Origin: Chlamydiota bacterium
Lineage (GTDB): Bacteria > Auribacterota > Tritonobacteria > UBA1439
Direction: 5' to 3'
DNA: 59,173 nucleotides
Assembly: GCA_012729785.1 (NCBI GenBank)
Contig: JAAYCL010000036.1
Span: 1-59,173, forward strand
The notes below the pieces were generated by a model. It saw only the letters and a program-made list of their open reading frames with translations. It searched no databases and was not told where the DNA came from. Shown here piece by piece: positions 1 through 7,378 of the stretch. Position 1 is the first letter of the stretch. Every line of letters begins with the position of its first letter. The position numbers and the translations under genes are program-made.

Positions 1-131
1 AACGGCGCTGCGGATTGCCATCCGCCTGTTCTCGGGCGCTTCGCGCCCTCGAACAAGCGGCTGCAGCGGACGGCCGCTGCGGCGGGCAAGCCCGCCTCCG
101 CGTCCGCCGCTGATCCGCAGCGCCGTTAGAC
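1..131 (+). repeat. attC-like recombination site 1 (5' end cut by window)
   Basis: The first 15 bases (AACGGCGCTGCGGAT) are the exact reverse complement of the stretch ending at 127, so the whole segment folds back on itself, with further hairpins inside. It ends with GTTAGAC at 125-131, which fits the integron core-site consensus GTTRRRY. The left partner (RYYYAAC) is cut by the window edge; only AAC remains. A close relative lies at 1801-1932 and a shortened one at 4369-4423. Reading it as an attC site is inference from structure and from the cassette-like spacing of the genes around it. Confidence 0.7.
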
Positions 132-142
132 CTAATATAATA

Positions 143-576
143 ATGAACGGTTATAAAAGAACATACTTGGTCAGTTGTTTGGCTATCTCAGTGCCGTGCG
201 TTTTCTTTATTCTTTTGGGCATTGATAAGATCAGCCTGTGGCAAGTGGCATTTTTGGGGATAGTCTTAGGCCTGTGGTGGATTTCTTTCATACTACTTCA
301 TAGAAATATGGCACGCTCATTCCTGATCTCCTGCTTGGTGGCAAATCTGTTCTGGTGGCCGCTGCTTATTCAAACTATCAGGCGCGTTCAGCATATAATA
401 TCGACTGGCAGTTTAGAAGGCCCGGGAGGGCAGGTTCCCCGGTTGCATTCCTTCTCAACATGACTATCGAGCAATGGTTTTTCATCCCAGCTTCTATCGT
501 GCTGGTACGAGGCATAATAGAACTAAAGAGGTCTAACAAGTCGCTCAATCCGATCCCGCTGCTGCGAGACGGGTGA
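143..576 (+). pseudogene. small membrane protein of a cassette, frameshifted
   Basis: Translation from ATG 143 gives a protein with three hydrophobic segments (around residues 10-27, 33-50 and 58-75), then a stop at 463. A second frame, open over 355-576, continues with membrane-protein character (the stretch GSPVAFLLNMTIEQWFFIPA, then a hydrophobic helix and a basic tail). The two parts join naturally if one G is missing from the G run near 426-433. The intact product would be about 144 residues. Function is unknown. The frameshift could be real decay or a sequence error. The 3' end overlaps a GTCTAAC motif at 531-537 that resembles the left core of an attC site, as expected for a cassette gene. 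Confidence 0.6.
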
Positions 577-809
577 GCTTCACGTTCGAAATCGATGAAT
601 GAAGGATCAGTGGAACTGACTGACTGAATGATGAGCATAGGATTCTGACTCCTGTAAACAAGACGAGACGCAGGATTCTGACTGAAAAAGAAAATGGTCG
701 TCGTGGGCAAAAGTAAAGTACAGGAAAGCAGCACAACATGTTCGAACCAGGCGCTGCTCGCGCACGCGAGCCCCGGGAGGGCTCGCGCCGGAGAGCGCTA
801 ACGTTAGGC
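531..809 (+). repeat. attC-like region 2 (composite)
   Basis: GTCTAAC at 531-537 matches the left attC core RYYYAAC and is followed by AAGTCGCTCAA, a typical continuation. The matching right core, GTTAGGC, is at 803-809. The 279 bases between are long for one attC. The segment 745-809 alone forms a site-like hairpin (AACCAGGCGCT paired with AGCGCTAACGTT around a CGCGAGCC/GGCTCGCG stem). The region may therefore hold the remains of two sites around a cassette without a gene. No convincing ORF is seen between 577 and 740. Confidence 0.5.
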
Positions 810-817
810 GGGGAGGA

Positions 818-1675
818 ATGAATCCAAAGGTAATGAGTAGGTGCTTTTGTATTGTTCTTCTGGTGGTGTGTATTGTCAGCGGATGCGCTATGCCTCATGT
901 GCCGAATCTGCAGAAAGACAATGACGGCAAACAAGATCTCTCGGGTGAAACGGCTTCAAAAAAGCATCCGATCAAAACAATAGGCATCATAGGCGGGATT
1001 AGTTGGGCGTCATCCATAGAATACTACCGCCTCATGAACGAAATCGTCCGTGATAGGTTGGGTGGTGTGAACTCCGCTCAGATCCTGATGTTCTCCATTG
1101 AGTTCGGTGAATTTTCCAAACAGGAACGAATGGCTGACAAAGGTGACTGGACATTGATGACCAAGACCATACTTGATGCTGCGCAACGACTGAAACGAGG
1201 TGACGCGGACTTCATTGTAATTGCTTCCAATACACTCAATTCACTTGCAGGCCTCATTGAACAAGAAGTGGGGCTTCCCGTTCTCCATATCGCCGATGCC
1301 ACAGGGAAAGCGGTCTTCCAAACAGGATTGCACACTGTCGCATTGCTGGGAACGAAATACACTATGGAGCAGCCTTTTTATCTGGAGCGTCTCAATAAAT
1401 ACGGGCTCAAGGTTGTCATACCCAACGAAAAAGAGCGGGATTACATTAATACTGTGATTTTCGATGAACTGTGCGCCAATAGGATAAGGAAGGAATCCAG
1501 AGATGCATTTAAGAAGATCATTGATCGTCTCCAAAAAGAGGAGGGTGCGGAAGGCGTTATTTTAGGCTGCACGGAGATTCCATTACTTATTAAGCAGGAG
1601 GATGTTTCTATTCCGGTCTTCGATACCACAGCACTACATTCAGCGGCCGCAGTTGAATATTCATTGAGTAGGTAA
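818..1675 (+). CDS. aspartate/glutamate racemase-family lipoprotein
   Basis: A 285-residue protein of the Asp/Glu racemase superfamily. The glycine-rich start of the fold (IGIIGGISWASS, about 55-66) and the C-terminal motif GCTEIPLL (Cys251) are present. The usual first catalytic Cys is missing: the position that reads C-T/S-N-T in active racemases reads Ala136-Ser-Asn-Thr, so ordinary two-base racemisation looks unlikely. The N-terminus is a lipoprotein signal peptide with lipobox VSGC (Cys23), which is odd for a normally cytoplasmic enzyme. GGGGAGGA sits just upstream of the ATG, immediately after GTTAGGC, as in a first-in-cassette gene. Substrate is unknown; it may be a binding protein or a lyase/isomerase. 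Confidence 0.85.
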   Translation: MNPKVMSRCFCIVLLVVCIVSGCAMPHVPNLQKDNDGKQDLSGETASKKHPIKTIGIIGGISWASSIEYYRLMNEIVRDRLGGVNSAQILMFSIEFGEFSKQERMADKGDWTLMTKTILDAAQRLKRGDADFIVIASNTLNSLAGLIEQEVGLPVLHIADATGKAVFQTGLHTVALLGTKYTMEQPFYLERLNKYGLKVVIPNEKERDYINTVIFDELCANRIRKESRDAFKKIIDRLQKEEGAEGVILGCTEIPLLIKQEDVSIPVFDTTALHSAAAVEYSLSR

Positions 1676-1774
1676 TAGCAGGTTTGTAGAATTAGATGGC
1701 GCTGAGAAAAAGAGCATAAACCTTGCCCAATAATTTGATCCAGCCGAATCGTTACACTCGCGGCTGATCATTGT

Positions 1775-1932
1775 GTTCGCGGGACGCTGCGCATCCCGCG
1801 AACGGCGCCGCGGAGTGCCATCCGCCTGTTCTCGGGCGCTTCGCCTCCTCGAACTAGCGGATGCAGCGGACGGTCCGCTGCGCCGGGCGAGCCCGCCTCC
1901 GCGTCCGCCGCTGATCCGCAGCGCCGTTATGC
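1775..1932 (+). repeat. attC-like recombination site 3
   Basis: From AAC at 1801 to GTTATGC at 1926-1932 this is a near copy of the element at 1-131, with the same arms (ending GATCCGCAGCGCCGTTA) and the same internal hairpins. It is preceded by a perfect 10-bp stem, GTTCGCGGGA/TCCCGCGAAC, at 1775-1803. GTTATGC departs from GTTRRRY at one position but keeps the GTT cleavage triplet. The gap 1676-1774 shows nothing else. Confidence 0.65.
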
Positions 1933-1966
1933 TGATTGCTGACAAACCTAGCATTAAGGGGGAGAT

Positions 1967-2650
1967 ATGGACATCATGAACGCAAATCCTTTCGATCCTA
2001 AAACGCTTACCGAAGACGTTCTGAAGGAATGGCAAAACATGCTCAATGATACGGCTAAGATTATTGGTGTTCCTGCAGGGCTGATTACTCGTGTTGACGA
2101 TAAGGAAATAGAGATCATTCTTTCCAGCGAGACTGATGGCAATCCTTATCCCGCAGCATTCAGATCACACTACCCTGATTCCGGATGGTACTGCGAGCAT
2201 ACCCTGAAGAGCAAAGGGCTTAATCTTATTCCCAATGCATTACAGGATTCTCGGTGGAAGGATAACGCCGCTGCTGTCGACCTGCATATGCTCTCTTATC
2301 TTGGGATGCCCATAAACCTTCCCGATGGAAAACAATTCGGGACGGTATGCTTCATAGACAACAAGCAGAATGCGCATAATGACTTGCACATCAGACTGGT
2401 CGAGCAGATTAAGAGAATGATCGAATTGTCTCTTTGCATCATTTTAGCCCAAGGGGAGATAGACCGCCGGGACCGCTTGCTTGATGATTTGAGCAAGATT
2501 TATCCGATATGCAGCTATTGCAAGAAAATCAGGGAAGAAACAGGCAAGTGGGTCCCGGTGGAGCAGTATATCAATAGTCTCTCTGGCGCCATGCCTTCGC
2601 ATGGAATCTGCCCGGATTGCTACAAAAGGGAGATGGATAATTTGGCATAA
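1967..2650 (+). CDS. GAF-domain protein with Cys4 zinc-ribbon-like tail
   Basis: A 227-residue protein: a GAF sensory domain over about residues 15-160, then a short coiled linker and a C-terminal motif with cysteine pairs (ICSYCKKIREE ... HGICPDCYK). That tail is known from the ends of many PAS/GAF sensor and response-regulator proteins and probably binds zinc. There is no output kinase or cyclase domain, so it is a stand-alone sensor or adaptor. GGGGGAG at 1958-1964 is very close to ATG 1967 and better placed for the second ATG at 1976. The gene lies between attC-like sites as a cassette gene. Ligand unknown. Confidence 0.8.
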   Translation: MDIMNANPFDPKTLTEDVLKEWQNMLNDTAKIIGVPAGLITRVDDKEIEIILSSETDGNPYPAAFRSHYPDSGWYCEHTLKSKGLNLIPNALQDSRWKDNAAAVDLHMLSYLGMPINLPDGKQFGTVCFIDNKQNAHNDLHIRLVEQIKRMIELSLCIILAQGEIDRRDRLLDDLSKIYPICSYCKKIREETGKWVPVEQYINSLSGAMPSHGICPDCYKREMDNLA

Positions 2651-2779
2651 CCAGTCACGTGTGCGGACGCCTCAATCGGCGCCGCGCAGTGCAAGTAATC
2701 GGGGGGCAAGCCTCTCGACTATTGACTTTAAGTTTCGTCGAACAGGGCGATCACGATCGAGAGGCATACAGGAGCGCCC
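2651..2779. other. intergenic segment with a degenerate repeat motif
   Basis: It contains CTCTCGACTATTGAC at 2711-2725, related to CCTCGACTGTTGAC at 5286-5299 and to its inverted copy near 5495-5508. The first 50 bases (AACCAGTCACGTG ... GGCGCCGCGCAGTGC) could be a decayed attC, but no right core is visible. CAGGAG just upstream of 2780 is the ribosome binding site of the next gene. Confidence 0.35.
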
Positions 2780-3550
2780 ATGAACGAGCGCGATTCGCGT
2801 TTCCGGGAGATATTCCTTGAGCTGTTCGACGGCTTGCCCAGGCAGGGGCCGGGCAACCGTGATTGCGCCGCGAGAGCGCTCCGTCTCTGCGCGGGACTTC
2901 CCCGCACACCCATGATTGTCGATCTGGGATGCGGAGTGGGCGCACAAACGCTGCATCTCGCCGAACTGACAGCCGGTTCCATCGTGGCTGTCGATAGCCG
3001 TCTCCCCAGTATCGAGCGGCTGAAGAAGACACTCTCTGCGCGGGGTCTTTCGCAACGAGTCCATGCGCAGGTTGGCGACATAACACATCTGGAACTGCCG
3101 CCGGAAAGCTACGACCTGGTCTGGTCGGAAGGCGCGCTCTATAACATCGGAATCGGGAACGCCCTGCGCATCTGCCATGGGTTGCTGCGCCCCGGCGGCT
3201 TTCTTGCTTTCACCGACGCGGTCTGGCTGAAGGAGGATCCGCCACCGGAGGTGAAGGCGTGCTTCGAACAGGAATATCCGGCCATGGGCACGGCGGCCGA
3301 CGTGGTGACAGCCATCCGGCTTGGCGGCTTTGAGTTTCTCGGCGGCTTCACGCTGCCGTATGAGGCCTGGTGGGACGACTTTTACTCGCCCATGGAACAG
3401 CGAATCATGGAGTTGCGTCGCAAGTACGGCAACGATGCCGAGGCGCTTGCGATGCTCGATGAACTCGCGCGTGAGCCGGAAATGCACCGTAACCATTCGG
3501 ACTGCTACGGCTATGAGTTCTTTGTCGCGCGGCGGCCTGCCACAACGTGA
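2780..3550 (+). CDS. class I SAM-dependent methyltransferase
   Basis: A 256-residue methyltransferase. The SAM-binding motif I, IVDLGCGVGAQTLHLA, lies at about residues 46-61, the acidic end of beta-2 (VAVDSR) follows, and motif post-I reads YDLVWSEGALYNIG (about 113-126). The overall layout resembles the small-molecule methyltransferases of the UbiE/arsenite type, but the substrate cannot be told. The start is supported by CAGGAG seven bases upstream. The next gene begins within or just after its 3' end, so the two are probably co-translated. Confidence 0.85.
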   Translation: MNERDSRFREIFLELFDGLPRQGPGNRDCAARALRLCAGLPRTPMIVDLGCGVGAQTLHLAELTAGSIVAVDSRLPSIERLKKTLSARGLSQRVHAQVGDITHLELPPESYDLVWSEGALYNIGIGNALRICHGLLRPGGFLAFTDAVWLKEDPPPEVKACFEQEYPAMGTAADVVTAIRLGGFEFLGGFTLPYEAWWDDFYSPMEQRIMELRRKYGNDAEALAMLDELAREPEMHRNHSDCYGYEFFVARRPATT

Positions 3551-3566
3551 GGAGATCAAACAGGGA

Positions 3567-4316
3567 GTGGATGCTACCTGCCGCCTCTACACTGATTTGG
3601 CGTGGCTCTGGCCGATGTGGGGCGATGCCGCCACTGAATACGCGCACTACTGTCGGCACGTCACCGGCCTGATTCGTCAATATGCCATGCGCCCGGCAAC
3701 CACACTGCTGAACATAGGGTGCGGGGGAGGGAAGAACGCCCTGAACCTGAAGCGGGAGTACAACGTCACCGGCCTGGATGCAAGTTCCGCTATGCTCAAG
3801 CAGGCGCAAGCACTGAACCCGGACTGCACATTTGTCCAGGGCGACATACGGACGTTCAGACTCGGCCGGACCTTCGACGCCGTGCTGATGGACGACTCGA
3901 TCTCGCACATGAATTGCCGGGCCGACTTCGTGGCGGCGTTCCGGACCGCGTATGTTCACCTGAATCCCGGCGGCGTCATGGTCGCCACTCCGGACGTGAC
4001 GACCGAGACATTCCGGCAGAACAAGACGATCGTTACCCCCGCCGTACCCGGCGTAGCACCGGCCGGTATTGAACTCCTCTTTGTCGAGAATATGTATGAC
4101 CCCGATCCTGCGGACGAGCAGTATGAAACGACGATCCTGTACTTGATCCGCTACCACGGACGCCTTCGGATTGAGACGGACCATTGGAGGATGGGCCTCT
4201 TCTCTCTCGACACATGGCGCCGTGTCCTGCGCGATACGGGTTTCGAACTGCATGAGGGGCGGTACACCGCCGGCGAGGATGCGTACACGGTCTTCGCCTG
4301 CGTAAAAACCGGATGA
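3567..4316 (+). CDS. class I SAM-dependent methyltransferase
   Basis: A methyltransferase of about 249 residues. Motif I is LLNIGCGGGKNALNLK, motif II gives VTGLDASSAML, and the post-I segment is FDAVLMDDSISHM. I prefer GTG 3567, preceded by GAGGAG/AGGGA, because the protein then begins at the conserved LYTDLAWLWPMWGDAA region. An ATG at 3513 in the same frame would add 18 unlike residues and overlap the upstream methyltransferase by 38 bases. Substrate unknown. Confidence 0.8.
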   Translation: MDATCRLYTDLAWLWPMWGDAATEYAHYCRHVTGLIRQYAMRPATTLLNIGCGGGKNALNLKREYNVTGLDASSAMLKQAQALNPDCTFVQGDIRTFRLGRTFDAVLMDDSISHMNCRADFVAAFRTAYVHLNPGGVMVATPDVTTETFRQNKTIVTPAVPGVAPAGIELLFVENMYDPDPADEQYETTILYLIRYHGRLRIETDHWRMGLFSLDTWRRVLRDTGFELHEGRYTAGEDAYTVFACVKTG

Positions 4317-4368
4317 AGGCCGAACCTCCCGGACTCGGGGGCAGACCTTTATTCTTTACTACGAACAG

Positions 4369-4423
4369 GGCGGCTGCAGCGGACGCCCGTTTCGTCAGCC
4401 GCTGAGCCGCAGCGCCGTGAGGC
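4369..4423 (+). repeat. shortened attC-like site 4
   Basis: The sequence CGGCTGCAGCGGACG ... CGTCAGCCGCTGAGCCGCAGCGCCGTGAGGC repeats the two outer blocks of the elements at 1-131 and 1801-1932 but lacks the central hairpins. It ends in GTGAGGC (4417-4423), a one-base decay of GTTAGGC. It marks either an old cassette boundary or a scattered copy of the same repeat. Confidence 0.45.
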
Positions 4424-4464
4424 GGTGACTGAATCCATTCGCATCCGAAAGGAGACTTTCTGCA

Positions 4465-5229
4465 GTGGACATCCCACGGATCTTCAACATCACCGAAAGC
4501 GCTCATCGGATCCATAACCCGTTTACGCCCGAAAAGCTCGCCGCACTCGGCGCGGCGCTGCGCCTGAAAACGGGGATCCGGGTGCTTGACCTCGGCAGCG
4601 GTTCGGGGGAGATGCTGTGCACCTGGGCGCGCGACTATGGAATCATCGGCACCGGCATCGACATGAGCCGGTTGTTCACCGAGCACGCGAAACTCCGCGC
4701 TGAAGAACTCGGTGTCGCCGATCGAGTCACGTTCATCCATGGCGATGCCGCCGGCTATGTCTCGGACGAAAAGGTCGATCTGGCGGCCTGCGTGGGCGCT
4801 ACCTGGATCGGCGGGGGTGTCGCCGGGACGATTGAACTTCTGGCGAAGAGCCTCCGCCCCGGAGGGATCATCCTCATCGGCGAGCCCTACTGGCGGCAGA
4901 TGCCGCCGACGGAGGATGTTGCCAGGGGGTGTCTTGCCAAGGAAATCTCCGACTTTCTCCTGCTTCCAGAACTCCTTGCGTCTTTCGGCCGCCTCGGCTA
5001 CGACGTCGTGGAAATGGTCTTGGCGGACCAAGACAGCTGGGACAGGTACGAGGCGGCCAAGTGGCTCACCATGCGCCGATGGCTTGAAGCCAATCCCGAT
5101 GATGAGCTGGCCCAAGAGGTGCGATCCAAATTGGCCTCGGAACCCGCGCGCCACGCCGCGTACACGCGTGAATACCTGGGCTGGGGCGTGTTCGCGCTGA
5201 TGCCGCGGATCTGCCTCAAGCAGGCCTGA
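4465..5229 (+). CDS. class I SAM-dependent methyltransferase
   Basis: A 254-residue methyltransferase. The SAM motif VLDLGSGSGEMLCTWA lies at about residues 38-53, the following acidic strand is GTGIDMSRL, and the C-terminal third carries the conserved GEPYWRQMPP segment known from YcgJ/UbiE-like hypothetical methyltransferases. Translation most likely starts at GTG 4465, which has AAAGGAG ten bases upstream. It follows the shortened attC-like site, so it may be the last member of the cassette block. Substrate not identifiable. Confidence 0.85.
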   Translation: MDIPRIFNITESAHRIHNPFTPEKLAALGAALRLKTGIRVLDLGSGSGEMLCTWARDYGIIGTGIDMSRLFTEHAKLRAEELGVADRVTFIHGDAAGYVSDEKVDLAACVGATWIGGGVAGTIELLAKSLRPGGIILIGEPYWRQMPPTEDVARGCLAKEISDFLLLPELLASFGRLGYDVVEMVLADQDSWDRYEAAKWLTMRRWLEANPDDELAQEVRSKLASEPARHAAYTREYLGWGVFALMPRICLKQA

Positions 5230-5273
5230 CAACTGATTCAAGCCGACGCCGCTTCGCAGTCATCAACTTTAGC

Positions 5274-5320
5274 AGCGGGGCCAGCCCTCGACTGTTGACA
5301 GAGAATAGGCCGGCCCCGCT
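5274..5320 (+). terminator. possible transcription terminator hairpin
   Basis: AGCGGGGCC at 5274-5282 pairs perfectly with GGCCCCGCT at 5312-5320, followed by TCTCATAT. The 29-base loop is long and the T tract is poor, so this may be structure rather than a working terminator. It lies 45 bases after the methyltransferase stop. Confidence 0.35.
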
Positions 5321-5509
5321 TCTCATATCGATAATCCCTTGCAATCCCTGTTTTACACAATCCTTGTATTATCCTTGTATTATCCTTTCTGCCCTCCCGG
5401 ATTTGATGTTAGCATTGCCCGCGGCACAAGGCCGAGAGCGATGGCGTTCCTGCGATGAAGCATAGCCACCCGCATCATCTTGTAAAGATCGAGTCAGTCA
5501 ACAGTCGAG
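5286..5509. repeat. 14-bp inverted repeat pair in the gap 5230-5579
   Basis: CCTCGACTGTTGAC (5286-5299) recurs inverted as GTCAACAGTCGAGG (about 5495-5508). Between them is an AT-rich stretch with TTGTATTATCC repeated in tandem near 5362-5384, which could hold a promoter for the downstream Tat-exported protein. The rest of the gap shows no gene. Confidence 0.4.
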
Positions 5510-5579
5510 GACGGACCCCGAACCTGCCCGAAGGAGGAGTTTCCCCAGGCTTGCAATCCTGTTGTGAAAGGAGAATCTC

Positions 5580-6839
5580 ATGTCTAAAAAGAGGACAGAC
5601 AAGGTGCTGATGTCACGGCGTTCGTTCCTCAAGGGAGCCGGGACACTGGCAATGACTCCGCTCTTGATGAACCTCGAGAGGAACTCGTCCTTGGCTGCCT
5701 CTCTCGTTCCGAAGAAGAGGCCAACCAAGAGGAACTATCGCACCAAGCTTGTCTTGTTGGGCACGACCGGCGGCATGACGTGGTGGCCCGGATCGAACCG
5801 CGCCAGCGCCTCGCAGGCATTGGTCGTCGGCGATGCGATGTACATCATCGACCTGGGATTCGGTTCCACCCAACGGCTCGCGGAAGCGTTCAACCATGCG
5901 GACTTCGTCACTATCGACGGCGAGAAGACACAGCTTGACCTATCCGCCTTTCTTAAGGGTGTCCGGGCGGTCTTTCTCACGCATCTGCATATGGACCATA
6001 TGGGGGACTATCCGACCTTCCTGATGATCGGCGCCAGGGCGGGTTTCGGCGTCCCGAATCGGCTGCAGATCATCGGCCCCGGGGATCGCGGACGGCTGGA
6101 AGTGAACAAGACCGGATACACCGGCACGATCATCAAAACGGAATGCGGCGGTCCCACGCCGGTCACCGCCACGCCGGGCACCAAACAGATGACGAATCTG
6201 TTGCTGCAGGCGTTCGCCCAGAATATCAACGATTGCACGTTGGACGCCGGATACCCCGATATCTCCAGCATCATCGACGTCAAGGAGATAGGCGATCCCC
6301 AAACAATACCCTGGCCGGCGGGTTTTACCCCTCCGGATCCGTCCATACCCTGGTCGAGGAAGGAGACCTGCCCGGCCATGAGTCCGTTCGAGATTTACAG
6401 GGACGAACTGGTCCGGGTCTCGACCATTCTGGTGGATCATCACCAGGTCTATCCGGCCTTCGCCTTCCGATTCGACACCGACGACGGATCGCTGGTTATT
6501 TCAGGCGACACGGGCCCGGATACCAGTGGAAACCTTCAAAAACTCGCCAGGGGCGCGGACGTCCTTGTCCACGAGGTCATTGACGATGTGTGGATCGACG
6601 CGGCCTTCAAAGGGGTGAAGGAGGGCGATCCCGCCTGGCCTCTCTACTACCATGCCATCACCGCCCACACGACCATCCGGGAAGTCGGGAAGGTTGCACA
6701 ACAGTGCCAGGTCAAGACGCTTGTGCTCAGCCACATCGGCCCGGGGAATGCCCCGCTCTCACGCCTGAAAAGGGCGCAGCGGAACTTTTCCGGGAAACTC
6801 ATCATCGGCGAGGACCTGATGGAGATCGGCCTGGGGTAG
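5580..6839 (+). CDS. Tat-exported metallo-beta-lactamase-fold hydrolase
   Basis: A 419-residue protein with a twin-arginine signal near the N-terminus (SRRSFLKGAG, residues 12-21), so it is exported folded. The metallo-beta-lactamase fold follows: metal motif THLHMDHMGDYP (about 130-141), VDHHQVYPAFAFRF, the GDTGPD aspartate loop (about 307) and the final SHIGPG histidine. The order of motifs resembles RNase Z-like or AtsA-like hydrolases, which act on small esters or sulfates in exported forms. AAAGGAG lies upstream of the ATG. Substrate unknown. Confidence 0.85.
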   Translation: MSKKRTDKVLMSRRSFLKGAGTLAMTPLLMNLERNSSLAASLVPKKRPTKRNYRTKLVLLGTTGGMTWWPGSNRASASQALVVGDAMYIIDLGFGSTQRLAEAFNHADFVTIDGEKTQLDLSAFLKGVRAVFLTHLHMDHMGDYPTFLMIGARAGFGVPNRLQIIGPGDRGRLEVNKTGYTGTIIKTECGGPTPVTATPGTKQMTNLLLQAFAQNINDCTLDAGYPDISSIIDVKEIGDPQTIPWPAGFTPPDPSIPWSRKETCPAMSPFEIYRDELVRVSTILVDHHQVYPAFAFRFDTDDGSLVISGDTGPDTSGNLQKLARGADVLVHEVIDDVWIDAAFKGVKEGDPAWPLYYHAITAHTTIREVGKVAQQCQVKTLVLSHIGPGNAPLSRLKRAQRNFSGKLIIGEDLMEIGLG

Positions 6840-7378
6840 GGTCCAGGGGCGCTCTCACGAACGATCCTTCAGGCAACTTCCATGGGAGCCCGAAGACCTG
6901 CGTCCCGCAGCATACAACGCCCAAAGGGACGAACCGCACCACCATATCGACCAGGTGGAACACGCGTGTGCCCGCCGGCGTGGAAGTTATTGATATCGCC
7001 GCCGTGTACGTTCCCTCGCAAACGCGGTATCGTCGCGTCGCCCGGCTTCGCGGGACGCTGCGCGTCCCCGGGGCGGGAATAGAGCTGACTCCGGCGCGTT
7101 TGAAGAGGCGCGGAGAGATGACGACCGGGGAGGAAACCGCGCTTCGGTTGCGTATGGGGGGGAGGGCGCTCGGAGAGGTCGGCGGCGCCCGGGCGGCGTG
7201 GGCGGAGCCGCGCCGAGGAACAATCAGGTGCGGCTGCGACAGCAGGTGGGGTACAATCGGGGATTGGGAGAGCGGGCGGACAAGATCGGCCGCATCGCCT
7301 TCGGCGTATGGCGAAGACCCGATACGGCCATCTGCTGACCCCGGCGAGCCCGATGCGCCGTCCGGCAAGGAGGATTCA
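6840..7378. other. 539-base stretch without a recognisable gene
   Basis: Frames here are open only because of the high GC content, and their translations are Arg/Gly/Pro-rich without any family resemblance. The only functional element seen is AAGGAGG at its right end, the ribosome binding site of the lactate dehydrogenase gene. Confidence 0.5.

Noticed and set aside
741-760. tRNA T-loop-like GTTCGAA
   Set aside because: No acceptor stem, anticodon arm or length match; it belongs to the attC-like hairpin.
6590-7378. Long N-terminal extension of lactate dehydrogenase
   Set aside because: The extension overlaps the metallo-beta-lactamase-fold gene, has no homology-like content, and a strong ribosome binding site precedes GTG 7379.
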